From NCBI RefSeq assembly GCF_016107555.1, contig NZ_JABASU010000001.1:248001-312000 (forward strand): a stretch of 64,000 nucleotides of DNA, written 5' to 3'. This DNA comes from Psychrobacter celer (GTDB lineage: Bacteria; Pseudomonadota; Gammaproteobacteria; Pseudomonadales; Moraxellaceae). The notes under the pieces were generated by a model. It searched no databases. It had not been told where the DNA came from and saw only the letters and a list, made by a program, of their open reading frames with translations. This document shows positions 9,441-18,892 of the stretch, piece by piece. Positions within the stretch are counted from its first letter, which is position 1. The number at the start of each line of letters is the position of its first letter. Made by a program: the position numbers and the translations under genes.

Positions 9441-10904
9441 ATGTCTGTATCGGTTCTCCATTTAGGCTACAAGCGACTCTCACGAGCAATCTTCGAATGG
9501 CAAGCTGCTGATAGGACTGCTTTGTTGGCAGTGTTTATCTTGATGGAGGTGTTTTTACACTGGCTTTGGTGTGCGTTTGTCTGGTGGTATCAAGATGCCT
9601 TAGGCGCTTATGTTTATATTCATCTGTTGTATCCGCTGTGGCTTGGCATTACGGTGATGGGTGTGTTTTTTTGGGGTATCGCACGCCATCTGTCGCGTCT
9701 TAAACGGCAAACGACTGCCATAAAAAACAAAAACTTAAATAAATGGCAGCTGCTGTTGGTGGTGCCTTATACCTTCTATATCGCCACTGTGATCGTCATG
9801 GTCGGTTATAGCAGTTTGTTTGCGGGTGTCTCGCTGGTAGGCGGTGCGATGCTTGGGATGATGCTGATCAAACGCCGCTATGCGTGGCGTGTATTTTTGC
9901 TACAGATTGCTCTGATTTTATTGGCTATCTTGGCGCCTTACTGCGGTATTCATCTGCCCAACTTGCGTCAACTGACGTTTGTTTATCCATTTTTAGACAG
10001 CCAAAACTATCTGACGTATAACGAGCTGATGGCGATCGAAAACACGCTTGCCACCTCGGTGTTTAAGGGGGTAACGTTAGATTGGTCGAGTATCAGCGAG
10101 CTACAGCGCTCTTCGACGTTTTTTTGGCGCGCAACCCACGTGCTACTGGCCTTACCCAAAGCAATATTTATCGTTTATATGTTTCGTACGTTGTTGTTGA
10201 TATTAGATGACAGCAAAAACGAGATATTAAAGCATGCCAATCAAGACGAGCTAACCCAGCTCAAAAATCGTCGATACGGTTTGACGCAGATGAAGCAAGC
10301 GCTAAAAGAGCTACAAGACGGGCAGGACTTTAGCGTTATCTTGCTAGATTTGGATTGGTTTAAAGACATCAATGACACCTATGGTCATGAGGTCGGCGAT
10401 CAGGTGTTGTTTGAAGTGGCGCAGACGCTGACGCAGGCATTGACCGATGCGGCCATCGTGAGCCGCTATGGCGGCGAAGAGTTTTTGATTGTCCTGCCAG
10501 CCACGAGTCACGATGGGGCGATGCTCATCGCCGAACAGCTCCGCAAAGACATCAGCAAGCACATCATCAAGGTCGATGATAATGAGGCGTTTAGCGTCAC
10601 CGCAAGCTTGGGGCTATACACGTTCACTCACGAACAAAGCGTGTGTATGAAACAAGCCCGTACGGAGCAGCTACAGTTAGAGGCGGCGCTGCAACCAGCG
10701 CCCGCAGGCAAACCCCGCCACCACAGATCCGCCTTACCGCCAGAGTACCAGACCCTTTTGCCACCTGATATTTGCCAGCGTTTAATCTGTACAGCGGACA
10801 AGGCGCTCTATGAAGCAAAAGACCGTGGCCGCGACCAAGTGGTCAGTGCCAATCATATGTTCGTCAGCGAAAATAGCCGCCATGTGATGCTGTGTGGTAT
10901 CTAA
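9441..10904 (+). CDS. membrane diguanylate cyclase (GGDEF protein)
   Basis: A 487-residue protein with about six N-terminal transmembrane helices (residues ~25-265) as a sensor region, then a GGDEF domain from about residue 275. The active-site motif is RYGGEEF (near residue 343), and the substrate region DLDWFKDINDTYGHEVGD is intact, so it should make cyclic di-GMP at the inner membrane. The RxxD inhibitory I-site expected five residues before GGEEF is absent (TDAA there). Between the ASLGLYTF strand and the final ADKALYEAKDRGRDQV helix there is an unusual Pro/Gln/Arg-rich insertion of several tens of residues. The 3' end overlaps the convergent truD by 4 bp. Confidence 0.9.
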   Translation: MSVSVLHLGYKRLSRAIFEWQAADRTALLAVFILMEVFLHWLWCAFVWWYQDALGAYVYIHLLYPLWLGITVMGVFFWGIARHLSRLKRQTTAIKNKNLNKWQLLLVVPYTFYIATVIVMVGYSSLFAGVSLVGGAMLGMMLIKRRYAWRVFLLQIALILLAILAPYCGIHLPNLRQLTFVYPFLDSQNYLTYNELMAIENTLATSVFKGVTLDWSSISELQRSSTFFWRATHVLLALPKAIFIVYMFRTLLLILDDSKNEILKHANQDELTQLKNRRYGLTQMKQALKELQDGQDFSVILLDLDWFKDINDTYGHEVGDQVLFEVAQTLTQALTDAAIVSRYGGEEFLIVLPATSHDGAMLIAEQLRKDISKHIIKVDDNEAFSVTASLGLYTFTHEQSVCMKQARTEQLQLEAALQPAPAGKPRHHRSALPPEYQTLLPPDICQRLICTADKALYEAKDRGRDQVVSANHMFVSENSRHVMLCGI

Positions 10905-12145
10905 GCTGAGCCCAACTGTAAATGCTGGACGATGCTGGCCAATACACTGGTGGCAAAGCTGCCAGTCGTCAAGGTAAAGCTCAGTATCAGCGCTTGCTCA
11001 TTACTCTCGGACGCATCTAACCACTCCCAGCTTAGCGCTTCAATCGGCAAACGCAGTGCTCGGCGCTGGGCTTTGACATCGCGCTGCTCTAAGCCCATGG
11101 CCAGCTGTGTCAATAAGGTGTCATTTCTCACAATATCTCTCTCAAGCTGCGCTGCCATGCCGCTAACCTTATCGTTACCCACGCCCCACAGCACGCCAGT
11201 CGGATGAATATCACCACTCATCATCCGTGCGCGTAAGGCATCGTCTATTGCCTCACTGCCAAATATCGAGCCTGAGCCATCTAAGTTAAATACCTCACCT
11301 GCCAGCCCAGTATCCCAGTTGCCTACGCGGACTCTGGCTGCCAATATCTCATTAAATATCAGACTGCGAGCCGCAGATAGCTCCATGGCGTTTTGCTCAC
11401 GTGGCGCGCGTTTGCGTTTACTCTTTTTGGTTTTTGGTTTGCTCGCCGGTATGGGACGAGCAAATAGCCGTAGGGCTTCTGCGATGTTGTTGCCTTCATA
11501 ACCAAAACGCTGGGGGCCAAAGTAATTGGGCACGCCTGTTTTGCTGATAGTAGCCAGATGTTGCTCGGTCGCCTGCTTGGCGTCAGTAGCTGCGATATTA
11601 CTGGCAAACTCGATTTCTCGTAGGGTAATGGTAAATTGATTGGCGCGGTGAGTACCGCGATTGAGCTTTTTGTGGTGCCAATGCTGGGCGATGATGGTGA
11701 CGGACTCGTTGTCACTGATGTCTACTGGGGCAAACTCAGAGTTGGGCAGTTGCTTTTTGGGGATTCTTAAGCTAAACCACTGCGTCGTCAGCGCATGACG
11801 GTCTTTTAGCCCCGAATAACCAACATCGCGCAGTGGGATCTCTGCCCATTCTGATAGCAGCTTGGCCAGATAGGCCGTATTTATCCCTGATTTTTTGATA
11901 TGTAGCCACAAGTGCTCACCCTCGCCTGTGAAGTCGAGCGGCAATACTTCATTGACAATAAAGTCGTTGTTTTGGGTTTTATAAGTTGCCTGCCTTAAAG
12001 GTTGCGGTATAGGCTGCGGCAGCTGCTCGGTGTCTGTCGCCGCTTTTATATCAGTGCTTGTCAGCGTGTCGCTCATAGCCCGCTCATGAGTAGATGGCTG
12101 ATGTGTCGTTGTATCGTTCTGATTATCTTGATCTTGGGAAGTCAT
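10901..12145 (-). CDS. truD: tRNA pseudouridine(13) synthase TruD
   Basis: Catalyses conversion of U13 to pseudouridine in tRNA-Glu. The catalytic aspartate is in GYSGLKDRHALTTQ (Asp at about residue 115 from this start). The downstream NYFGPQRFGYEGNN motif and the large TRUD insertion domain are both present. The protein is 414 residues against about 350 in E. coli. The excess comes from a ~45-residue Thr/Gln/Asp-rich N-terminal tail, so a later start (for example Met24) is possible, and from a Lys/Arg-rich insert near residue 240. It converges on the diguanylate cyclase gene, with overlapping ends. Confidence 0.93.
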   Translation of the reverse strand: MTSQDQDNQNDTTTHQPSTHERAMSDTLTSTDIKAATDTEQLPQPIPQPLRQATYKTQNNDFIVNEVLPLDFTGEGEHLWLHIKKSGINTAYLAKLLSEWAEIPLRDVGYSGLKDRHALTTQWFSLRIPKKQLPNSEFAPVDISDNESVTIIAQHWHHKKLNRGTHRANQFTITLREIEFASNIAATDAKQATEQHLATISKTGVPNYFGPQRFGYEGNNIAEALRLFARPIPASKPKTKKSKRKRAPREQNAMELSAARSLIFNEILAARVRVGNWDTGLAGEVFNLDGSGSIFGSEAIDDALRARMMSGDIHPTGVLWGVGNDKVSGMAAQLERDIVRNDTLLTQLAMGLEQRDVKAQRRALRLPIEALSWEWLDASESNEQALILSFTLTTGSFATSVLASIVQHLQLGSA

Positions 12146-12428
12146 AAAGGTGTCTTTTGTTTTGATAAGGGTAAGGAGGCGTACGTGAGATAAAGGTAAG
12201 TAATGAGAATATAACTAATGAGAGTAACAGCCAAAAAGTTACGTTTTGCAACGTGGCACGTATACAAATAAACAGCGTCAGCCAAGTGGTCTTGCTACTA
12301 TCAGATAATACGTATTTTTGAATGTAGTGTCTAAATGTCTATAAATGGACTTTTGGTTTGAGCCAATACAAGTCCGCCTAAGCCAGTACGGATGCCAGCC
12401 TATCAACAATAACTGTTAAGGATGACCT

Positions 12429-14066
12429 ATGAGCCAAATAAACAGTAATAAAACCGATGACAAAATCGCCGCCAAAAATTTAGTGACTATCGATAAGTCT
12501 GACATCCCAGATGGTGGCATGAAGTCTTATAAACAAGAGGACGATAGCATCATTTTAGTCACGCGTGACCGTGATGAGTTTAGCGCATTTGATGGCAAAT
12601 GTCCGCATGCCGGTGCCGACTTGGGTGAGGGGTTGCGCTGCGGCGATAGAGTGATCTGTCCATGGCATCATGGTAGTTTTGATAGCCGCGACGGTACGCT
12701 ATTAGAGCCTGTCGCGATGCGTGGCCTGACTCAATATGAGCTGATCGATGAGGGCGCGCGGTTGGTGGTGGATACCGCGGCCAAGATAGACAACCGTACC
12801 GCAAATGACAAGCTGACCGACACGCATACCATCATCGTAGGCGGCGGCGGTGCAGGATTTATGACCGCCAACCAGCTACGTCATACGGGTTATGGCGGCA
12901 AAATCACCTTAATTAGTCAGGACAGTTATGCTCCTTATAACCGTCCTTTATTGTCCAAAATGTTTTTGGCAGGCAAGATGGATGAGAAGTATCTGATGCT
13001 AGGCGGCCGCGAGTGGGCCAGTAACAACAATATTGAGCTGCGCCTAAACCAAACCGTCAGCGCAGTGCTGCCCAATGAGCGTACGATTGTCATTGAAGGC
13101 GGCGATGGTAACCACGAGCAGCAAACTGCGGATTTTTTGGTCGTGGCAACAGGCGCCGAGCCGAAGATACCGCCATTTCAAGGTGCTGAGCTAGCGGGCG
13201 TCTATACGCTACGCAATATGGATGATGCTAAGGCGATCAAAGGTGCTACCGATAACAAAAACGTCGTCATCGTCGGTACAGGATTTATCGGCATGGAGGC
13301 AGCATCAGCGCTGATGCAGGCTGGCAATGCCGCCTCCGTCACCATCGTCGGGCGCAGTCGCCGCGTCATGAGCAATATCGTCTCTGAGGCGGTGAGTGAT
13401 ACGCTTATCAAACTGCATGAAGAAAATGGGGTGCGCTTTGTGTTTGGTGCAGGTGTTGAAAGCATCAATGGAGACGGCAGTCATGTCAGCGGTATCACAC
13501 TGTCAGACGGCAGTACGCTGGCAGCGGACGTGGTGGTTTTGGGTACGGGTGTGGCACCACGTACCGAGATATTAAATGAAGTAAATGACCCCGATGGTGT
13601 GCAAGTCGATGAGCATCTACAGCTACGCGACGGCGTCTATGCACTAGGCGATATTGCCAAAGCGACCAATCAGATGGGACGGATGCGTATTGAGCATTGG
13701 CGCGTCGCCTTACAGCATGGCATGGTAACCGCAGGCGCTATCTTGAATGATGATAACGTTAACACGCTAGAGGAGCGTATCCCGTTCTTTTGGACGGCGC
13801 AATATGGCAAGAGCCTGCGCTATAGTGGTCATGCCGCAACCCCTGATAAAGGCATTTTATTTGGTACGCCTGACGATTTAGATTACATCGAGTACTATTT
13901 TGATGACGAAGGAGAGAATACTCGCGCTAGTGCCGCCAGCTCCCTAGGCCGAGACAAAGAGCTGATTGCTTTTAGCGAATTATTACGCCGTGGTCATGCG
14001 CCAACCCGCGCTCAAATCAATGCAGGATTCGATATTATCGAGCAAGCCCATGCGCTATCACCATAG
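12429..14066 (+). CDS. Rieske [2Fe-2S] / FAD-dependent pyridine nucleotide reductase fusion
   Basis: A 545-residue fusion resembling AIFM3 and ferredoxin-reductase-like proteins. The N-terminal ~100 residues form a Rieske domain with cluster ligands in CPHAGADLGEG and CPWHHGSFD. The reductase follows: an FAD-binding motif IIVGGGGAGFMTANQLR at about residue 137, an NAD(P)H-binding motif VVIVGTGFIGMEAASALMQ at about 280, and the second FAD motif VYALGDIAKA near residue 398. It is probably a cytoplasmic electron-transfer enzyme; the partner is unknown. AAGGATGA precedes the ATG. An intrinsic terminator follows at ~14094-14130. Confidence 0.88.
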   Translation: MSQINSNKTDDKIAAKNLVTIDKSDIPDGGMKSYKQEDDSIILVTRDRDEFSAFDGKCPHAGADLGEGLRCGDRVICPWHHGSFDSRDGTLLEPVAMRGLTQYELIDEGARLVVDTAAKIDNRTANDKLTDTHTIIVGGGGAGFMTANQLRHTGYGGKITLISQDSYAPYNRPLLSKMFLAGKMDEKYLMLGGREWASNNNIELRLNQTVSAVLPNERTIVIEGGDGNHEQQTADFLVVATGAEPKIPPFQGAELAGVYTLRNMDDAKAIKGATDNKNVVIVGTGFIGMEAASALMQAGNAASVTIVGRSRRVMSNIVSEAVSDTLIKLHEENGVRFVFGAGVESINGDGSHVSGITLSDGSTLAADVVVLGTGVAPRTEILNEVNDPDGVQVDEHLQLRDGVYALGDIAKATNQMGRMRIEHWRVALQHGMVTAGAILNDDNVNTLEERIPFFWTAQYGKSLRYSGHAATPDKGILFGTPDDLDYIEYYFDDEGENTRASAASSLGRDKELIAFSELLRRGHAPTRAQINAGFDIIEQAHALSP

Positions 14067-14093
14067 ACTAATTAGCGGTTAATAATTATCATA

Positions 14094-14130
14094 AAGGCTG
14101 TCCTAGTATATTAGGTCAGCCCTTTTTATT
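14094..14130 (+). terminator. intrinsic terminator after Rieske/FAD reductase
   Basis: Imperfect stem formed by AAGGCTG-T-CCTA and TTAGG-T-CAGCC with a short loop, followed by CTTTTTATT. It lies 28 bp after the reductase stop codon and before the GNAT gene. Confidence 0.7.
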
Positions 14131-14162
14131 AGCAATAATGTTTAGCCCCAGAGAGTACCCAA

Positions 14163-14804
14163 ATGACTGATACCGCGAAAAACAAAAAAACTGACAATGA
14201 CACTGCTGACAAAGCAGCAAAATTATTTTTGCGGCAAGCGGATGCTAATGATGTGAGCGCTTTAGAGCAACTCTTAAACCTCTGCTATCGCCAAGATGAA
14301 GGCTGGACCAATGAGGCCGATTTGGTGGGCGGTATTCGCACTACGGCAGACGAGCTAGCTGGCGTCATTGCCAATCCTAAGCACTATGTTTTTGTTTATC
14401 CACAGACCGATACCGGCGAGCGCGGCGGCAAGGAGATAGGCGAGCTATTGGGCTGCATAGCTGTCGATATAAAGGTCGAGACAGGTTCAGATAAAAAATC
14501 TCATAGTAACAAAGCTTATATCGGTATGTTTGCCGTACATCCAAAGCTGCAAGGAGCGGGCATCGGTAACGTGATATTGCAGGCCGCCGAAACTTTCGCT
14601 GAAAGACATCTAAAAAGTAACAATCAACCCACCCGTCTTACTATGTCCATCTTAAGTCACCGCCCTGAATTATTGGCTTATTATCAGCGCCGCGGTTATC
14701 AGCTAAATGGTAATAGTATGCCGTTTCCTGTCGATGGCAATAATGGCGAGCCTAAGCGCGATGACTTAGTGCTATTGGAGCTTGAGAAAATCGTTAACGC
14801 ATAA
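14163..14804 (+). CDS. GNAT family N-acetyltransferase
   Basis: A 213-residue acetyl-CoA-dependent acyltransferase of the GNAT fold. The acetyl-CoA-binding motif A reads IGMFAVHPKLQGAGIGNVIL (about residues 120-139, Q-x-x-G-x-G/A pattern), and the C-terminal part has the typical LAYYQRRGYQLNG. A ~20-residue Lys/Asp/Thr-rich N-terminal tail is probably disordered. The substrate cannot be read from the sequence. It follows a terminator, so it likely has its own promoter, and it converges on the small membrane-protein gene downstream. Confidence 0.85.
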   Translation: MTDTAKNKKTDNDTADKAAKLFLRQADANDVSALEQLLNLCYRQDEGWTNEADLVGGIRTTADELAGVIANPKHYVFVYPQTDTGERGGKEIGELLGCIAVDIKVETGSDKKSHSNKAYIGMFAVHPKLQGAGIGNVILQAAETFAERHLKSNNQPTRLTMSILSHRPELLAYYQRRGYQLNGNSMPFPVDGNNGEPKRDDLVLLELEKIVNA

Positions 14805-14818
14805 CAGCGGACTTTACT

Positions 14819-15028
14819 TTATGCGCCCCAAAAGTGACCAAAAGTCATAAACAATCCAACGCTGAGCAAGATAAACGCCACAATGATTAAGCGCTTAAAC
14901 CAGTTAAAAGCAGGCAAGCGCGTCGCAGGGTCATCAGACATCAAAAATGCAAACAAGAACAATAAACTTGCTGCTAAAGTCATAATGCCTAAGCCAACAG
15001 GTAAAATATAAAGGTAGACGGCTACCAT
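14819..15028 (-). CDS. small two-helix membrane protein, hypothetical
   Basis: A 69-residue protein made of two transmembrane helices (about residues 8-28 and 47-66) separated by a polar loop with DDPATRLPAFNWFKR. A good ribosome-binding site (AAGAGAG) sits before the ATG, which supports it as a real gene. No family is recognised. It is convergent with the GNAT gene with only 14 bp between stops and is preceded by ~210 bp of AT-rich sequence shared with the divergent lipoprotein gene. Confidence 0.6.
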   Translation of the reverse strand: MVAVYLYILPVGLGIMTLAASLLFLFAFLMSDDPATRLPAFNWFKRLIIVAFILLSVGLFMTFGHFWGA

Positions 15029-15240
15029 CTTGCAACTCTCTTATCGTTTATTAGAATACTGGCATAATAACAGCAAGGAGATTGAACTGTCTGCAAGTCA
15101 CTTGAGGCTAAGGCATAAAAATAGCAAGTTACTAACAAAGATAAAAGGCTATAAAAAGCAGTGCTATTGACAAAGAAATTATGTTGGGTTTTAAAGGATG
15201 TTTAGGTATACTTTGAGCACTACCTAATCGAAACGAGAAT

Positions 15241-15612
15241 ATGATGAGACGTATAAAAAAATTAGCAATCATCGCTGTATTGACACCGCTCTTTGCCGCT
15301 TGCTCGAGCGGCCCCTCTGATAGTGACGTAGAAGAGCTGATTCAGGCGCAGTATGACAAGGCCAATAGCATCATGGACGATGCAATGGTGCAAGCGGGCG
15401 ATGATGAGATGGCAAAAGCTGTGAGCGGCATGATGGCAGGTATGATGCCAACGCTTGAGAGCGTAGACAATGTCAGCTGTGATACGACTGAGGGTGACAA
15501 CACTTATCTGTGTACCGCTGATGTCACGCAAACCATCGGTGGAAATAGTCGTACTGATAGCGGCGCTTTTAAGGTCAGTGATGTCAATGGCGAATGGGTA
15601 TTGACGCCATAG
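15241..15612 (+). CDS. small lipoprotein
   Basis: A 123-residue predicted lipoprotein. The signal peptide MMRRIKKLAIIAVLTPLFAAC has positive residues, a hydrophobic core and the lipobox FAAC. The mature region is acidic and Met-rich in the middle (SGMMAGMMPTL) and contains two further Cys (in NVSCDT and YLCTAD) that could form a disulfide in the periplasm. The C-terminal half (TADVTQTIGG..., VSDVNGEWVLTP) looks like a small beta-rich domain. No known family is recognised. A TATACT -10-like box lies ~35 bp upstream, and a terminator follows. Confidence 0.75.
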   Translation: MMRRIKKLAIIAVLTPLFAACSSGPSDSDVEELIQAQYDKANSIMDDAMVQAGDDEMAKAVSGMMAGMMPTLESVDNVSCDTTEGDNTYLCTADVTQTIGGNSRTDSGAFKVSDVNGEWVLTP

Positions 15613-15650
15613 TGGCCATAGTGGTTGGTATGAGATACAAACGATGAAAA

Positions 15651-15685
15651 AAAAGGAGTGTCCAAGCGGCACTCCTTTTGTTATT
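15651..15685 (+). terminator. bidirectional intrinsic terminator
   Basis: Stem AAAAGGAGTG / CACTCCTTTT with a 9-nt loop, followed by GTTATTT and preceded by an A-run, so it can stop transcription from the lipoprotein gene and, on the other strand, from glutathione reductase. Confidence 0.8.
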
Positions 15686-15740
15686 TAACTCTATATGTTT
15701 ACTCTTTATTGATCAGCTTCTACTGACAGAAATAACACTT

Positions 15741-15800
15741 GTTAACGCCTATAACGCTCATCTAGCGCCCATTAACGCTCGTTAACGCCCACTAACGCAT
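15741..15800. repeat. degenerate ~10-bp tandem repeat
   Basis: Six imperfect copies of a unit resembling TTAACGCCCA (for example GTTAACGCCT, ATTAACGCTC, GTTAACGCCC, ACTAACGCAT) run head to tail. The last copies overlap the final codons and stop of the glutathione reductase gene on the minus strand. Confidence 0.7.
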
Positions 15801-17147
15801 GGTCACAAACTCTTCTGCACCGGTTGGATGAATAGCAACGGTATTATCAAAGTCTGCTTTGGTCGCGCCCATCTTCACTGCTACGGCAAACCCTTGCAGC
15901 ATCTCATCGACACCGTAACCGATGCCATGTAGGCCAATAATTTTCTCCTCCTCACCTAAGCACACCAGCTTCATTACGCACTTTTGGCGATGCTGAGTCA
16001 CGGCGCTATACATCGAGGTAAAGGTCGAGGTGTAGCACTTAATGTTGTCTTTGCCATGTAGCTTCACCGCGTCAATCTCAGATAAACCAATAGTACCAAT
16101 AGCAGGATGAGTAAATATAACCGTCGGTATCAAATCATAAACCAAATGCTCGTCAGTCTTATCATTGAACAAGCGCTCTGACAATCTGCGACCTGCCGCG
16201 ATAGCTACTGGCGTCAGATCAATGCTGTTTTCGATAATATCACCGACCGCGTAAATACCATCAACATTGGTATTTTGGAATTTATCGACTTTGATTTTGC
16301 CAAACTCGGTGGTTTCTACGCCCGTTACTTGTAGGTTGATGTTGTCAGTAGACGGCGCGCGGCCAATCGCCCAAATCAGACAATCAACTGTATCAAGCGT
16401 GCCATCTTTGGTAAATAGCTCTAAACAGCCCTCTTCGTTTTTATTGACTTCGGTAAGGGTGGTGTTGGTATGCAGATGAATACCGTCTTGCTCCATCTCT
16501 ATCAGCAGCGCCTCGACGATAGTGTGATCAAACGAGCGTAGCGGCGAATGCTGACGCACGTATAGATGCACCTCAGCGCCGAGGCTGTTGAGTACGCCTG
16601 CGATTTCAACAGCAATATAGCCTGCGCCTGCGATAGCGACGCGTTTGGGCAAATGAGTCAATTCAAAGAAGCCATCAGAATCGATACCGTGCTCTGCACC
16701 TGGGATATCAGGGAAAATAGGATGACCGCCCGTCGCAATCAAAATATGGTCAGCAGTGATTTGCTCGCCATTGACCTCAACCGTATTGGTATCGACGAAT
16801 TTAGCAAAGCCTTTAATCACTTCCACGCCATTTTTGGCTAAGTTATTGTCATAAGCGCGATGGATATTCTCGATGTACTGCTGACGGCTTTGAATGAGTT
16901 TTTGAAAATCGAAATTCTTTAACTCAACCTCGAATCCGTAGTCTGGCGCGTACTTCTCAATCGCCTCAGCGACTTGCGCGCCGTACCACATCACCTTTTT
17001 GGGTACGCAGCCCCAATTGACGCAAGTGCCGCCTAATTCTTCCGCTTCGATAATCGCGCACTTTTTGCCATAGCTTGCTGCACGGTTAATGGAGGCAATA
17101 CCGCCGCTACCGCCGCCAATGGAAATATAATCGTAATGCTTTGTCAT
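15792..17147 (-). CDS. gor: glutathione-disulfide reductase
   Basis: Cytoplasmic NADPH-dependent flavoenzyme that keeps glutathione reduced. It has the N-terminal FAD motif [16 protein letters not shown], the redox-active disulfide [13 protein letters not shown] (about residues 40-52), the NADPH-binding motif [19 protein letters not shown] near residue 172, the second FAD motif YAVGDI near 297, and the C-terminal catalytic His-x4-Glu in [13 protein letters not shown]. The length, 451 residues, is standard. The stop lies inside a short tandem repeat. Glutathione is also the cofactor for the frmA product encoded further along the window. Confidence 0.95.
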   Translation of the reverse strand: MTKHYDYISIGGGSGGIASINRAASYGKKCAIIEAEELGGTCVNWGCVPKKVMWYGAQVAEAIEKYAPDYGFEVELKNFDFQKLIQSRQQYIENIHRAYDNNLAKNGVEVIKGFAKFVDTNTVEVNGEQITADHILIATGGHPIFPDIPGAEHGIDSDGFFELTHLPKRVAIAGAGYIAVEIAGVLNSLGAEVHLYVRQHSPLRSFDHTIVEALLIEMEQDGIHLHTNTTLTEVNKNEEGCLELFTKDGTLDTVDCLIWAIGRAPSTDNINLQVTGVETTEFGKIKVDKFQNTNVDGIYAVGDIIENSIDLTPVAIAAGRRLSERLFNDKTDEHLVYDLIPTVIFTHPAIGTIGLSEIDAVKLHGKDNIKCYTSTFTSMYSAVTQHRQKCVMKLVCLGEEEKIIGLHGIGYGVDEMLQGFAVAVKMGATKADFDNTVAIHPTGAEEFVTMR

Positions 17148-17324
17148 TGTTATGTCTCTTCATTAAGTTTCGGTACAGTTTTGAACTCTATTGTAATGGG
17201 TATGGATAATCTATCTTACAAGTTTTTTATCATAAGGGTGTGCCAGCTAGCATCAGTTTATAAAAGTATTTAAACAAAAATAGCCTAACACATAATAATC
17301 TCATTTAAACCCACTTAAACCTGC

Positions 17325-17777
17325 CTAGACTATGGCACGCCGTCTATAAAATAACAGCCCAGGAATGGACAAGCCCAGTACCAATCCTGAGGTCACAAAC
17401 AAGGCTTCGAATAAATACACCATCATTTGGCTAAATAACTCGTCTGAAAAGCCAAAGTAACCAATCTGCACCATACTGACCATCGCCTTATAAGCGGCGA
17501 TACCGGGCATCATACAGATGACACTTGGGGAGATTAAGGCTTTGGGCGGTAAGGTATATTTTTTAGAAAAGTACACCCCCAAAAAGCTGGCGAGCATCGC
17601 GCCAAAAAAGCTGGCCACCACCAGATGGATATGCTGATAGACAAGCGCTGTTTTAAGTCCGAATCCCAGAGCGGTCATCAGCAAACACGGCAAAATATAG
17701 CGTTTGGGCACGCTAAACATCAGCGTCCAGCCAAGGGTAATGATGCAAGACAGCACAACGGTCTCAATAAACCACAT
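17325..17777 (-). CDS. yjjB: threonine/serine exporter family protein, YjjB-type subunit
   Basis: A 150-residue membrane protein of the ThrE_2 (DUF3815) family with four to five hydrophobic helices; SPSVICMMPGIAAYKAM is the family signature. In E. coli YjjB pairs with YjjP to export dicarboxylates such as succinate, while in actinobacteria the fused protein ThrE exports Thr and Ser, so the substrate here is uncertain. It starts one base after the end of the yjjP-type gene, so the two subunits are made from one transcript. Confidence 0.85.
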   Translation of the reverse strand: MWFIETVVLSCIITLGWTLMFSVPKRYILPCLLMTALGFGLKTALVYQHIHLVVASFFGAMLASFLGVYFSKKYTLPPKALISPSVICMMPGIAAYKAMVSMVQIGYFGFSDELFSQMMVYLFEALFVTSGLVLGLSIPGLLFYRRRAIV

Positions 17778-17778
17778 A

Positions 17779-18582
17779 TTAAAACCCCCAGTGCTGTATT
17801 TGCAGTAAAACTAGCGCCATCACGATGCCAACGCACGCGGACAAGGTCAGCATATAAGTAAACACCGCCCGCCCAACGCCGATATTGACATAGCCCTTTA
17901 AGATGTCGGATAAGGAGTTGATCAGCGGAAAGCTTGGAATCAGCAGCAACACGCTAGAGGCCACGGCGATATCGGCGTTATTACCAATATCAAAGTAATA
18001 GGTCGTCGCCCCAATCAAAGAGGCGATAAAAGCCGTCACGATGACCGTGATAAAGGGGTTAAAATGATGCTTTGCCAAGTAGATACGGGTGAACATTGCC
18101 ACCATACCCGCGATAAATGTCACAGCCGTAATCGACCAGCTGCCACCGTTTAGATAAGCAAACGCCGCACAAGAAGCGCCGACAAATATACTGACTAGCC
18201 ATGTCGGATATACCGTTTTATCCAACTCATCAAACGCAAGCGTTGTGCGGTCAATCAAATCATTATTATTGATAGTGGCTTCGGTTTTATTGACGATTTG
18301 CTGGATTTGCACCAATAAATTGACATTGATACTCTGATTGATCGTATCTCGGGTGGTGGTGATACAGCGCTCATTACAGATAGTCGTCAAAGTGATGGCA
18401 TTAAAATTTAGCGAACACTCGACGCTACTCATTCCCAATGCAAACCCCAAACGCTTCGATAAGTCCACTACCACGGCAGACTCAGCGCCATACTGCATAA
18501 GCAGTAATCCGCAACGCACGCATAATCGAGTAATGCGCTGTTGCTGTACGTAGCTGATAGAAGTCATGGGTAAGCTGGGCAT
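17779..18582 (-). CDS. yjjP: threonine/serine exporter family protein, YjjP-type subunit
   Basis: A 267-residue member of the ThrE (DUF1212) family. The soluble N-terminal domain (RCGLLLMQYGAESAVV..., GMSSVECSLNFNAITLT) precedes about five transmembrane helices from residue ~120, including SFPLINSLSDILKGY. It is the larger subunit of a two-part exporter with the adjacent yjjB-type gene. Two near-equivalent ATG starts exist (18582 and 18567) with no decisive ribosome-binding site; the longer one is given. The substrate is inferred only from the family. Confidence 0.87.
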   Translation of the reverse strand: MPSLPMTSISYVQQQRITRLCVRCGLLLMQYGAESAVVVDLSKRLGFALGMSSVECSLNFNAITLTTICNERCITTTRDTINQSINVNLLVQIQQIVNKTEATINNNDLIDRTTLAFDELDKTVYPTWLVSIFVGASCAAFAYLNGGSWSITAVTFIAGMVAMFTRIYLAKHHFNPFITVIVTAFIASLIGATTYYFDIGNNADIAVASSVLLLIPSFPLINSLSDILKGYVNIGVGRAVFTYMLTLSACVGIVMALVLLQIQHWGF

Positions 18583-18892
18583 GTTGGCTACTGTCGCTCT
18601 TATGAAGGTTATAAGGGATGAGAAGTAGTGATGACGTATCGATATAGCAAGGTAACGATAGCATAACTTGCGCTATTGATTTGCTACTATTATAAGGCGT
18701 AAACCATTGCTGCAAGGAAAAAAACTTAACTGAGCGGTTAGGATGAGCGTGCAATCTTAATATAGCCAAACAATAGACTATTAAATTGATAGACTTTTGT
18801 TTTTTACCGTGATAATCTCTTTGTGCAATTTAGACACATTAGTTACATATCGGTTACATTTTAATGGTTATGGCTCTCAAATAGGACGTCTG

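Noticed and set aside
15741..15800. Possible CRISPR-like array
   Set aside because: Units are ~10 bp with no spacers, so it is a simple tandem repeat.
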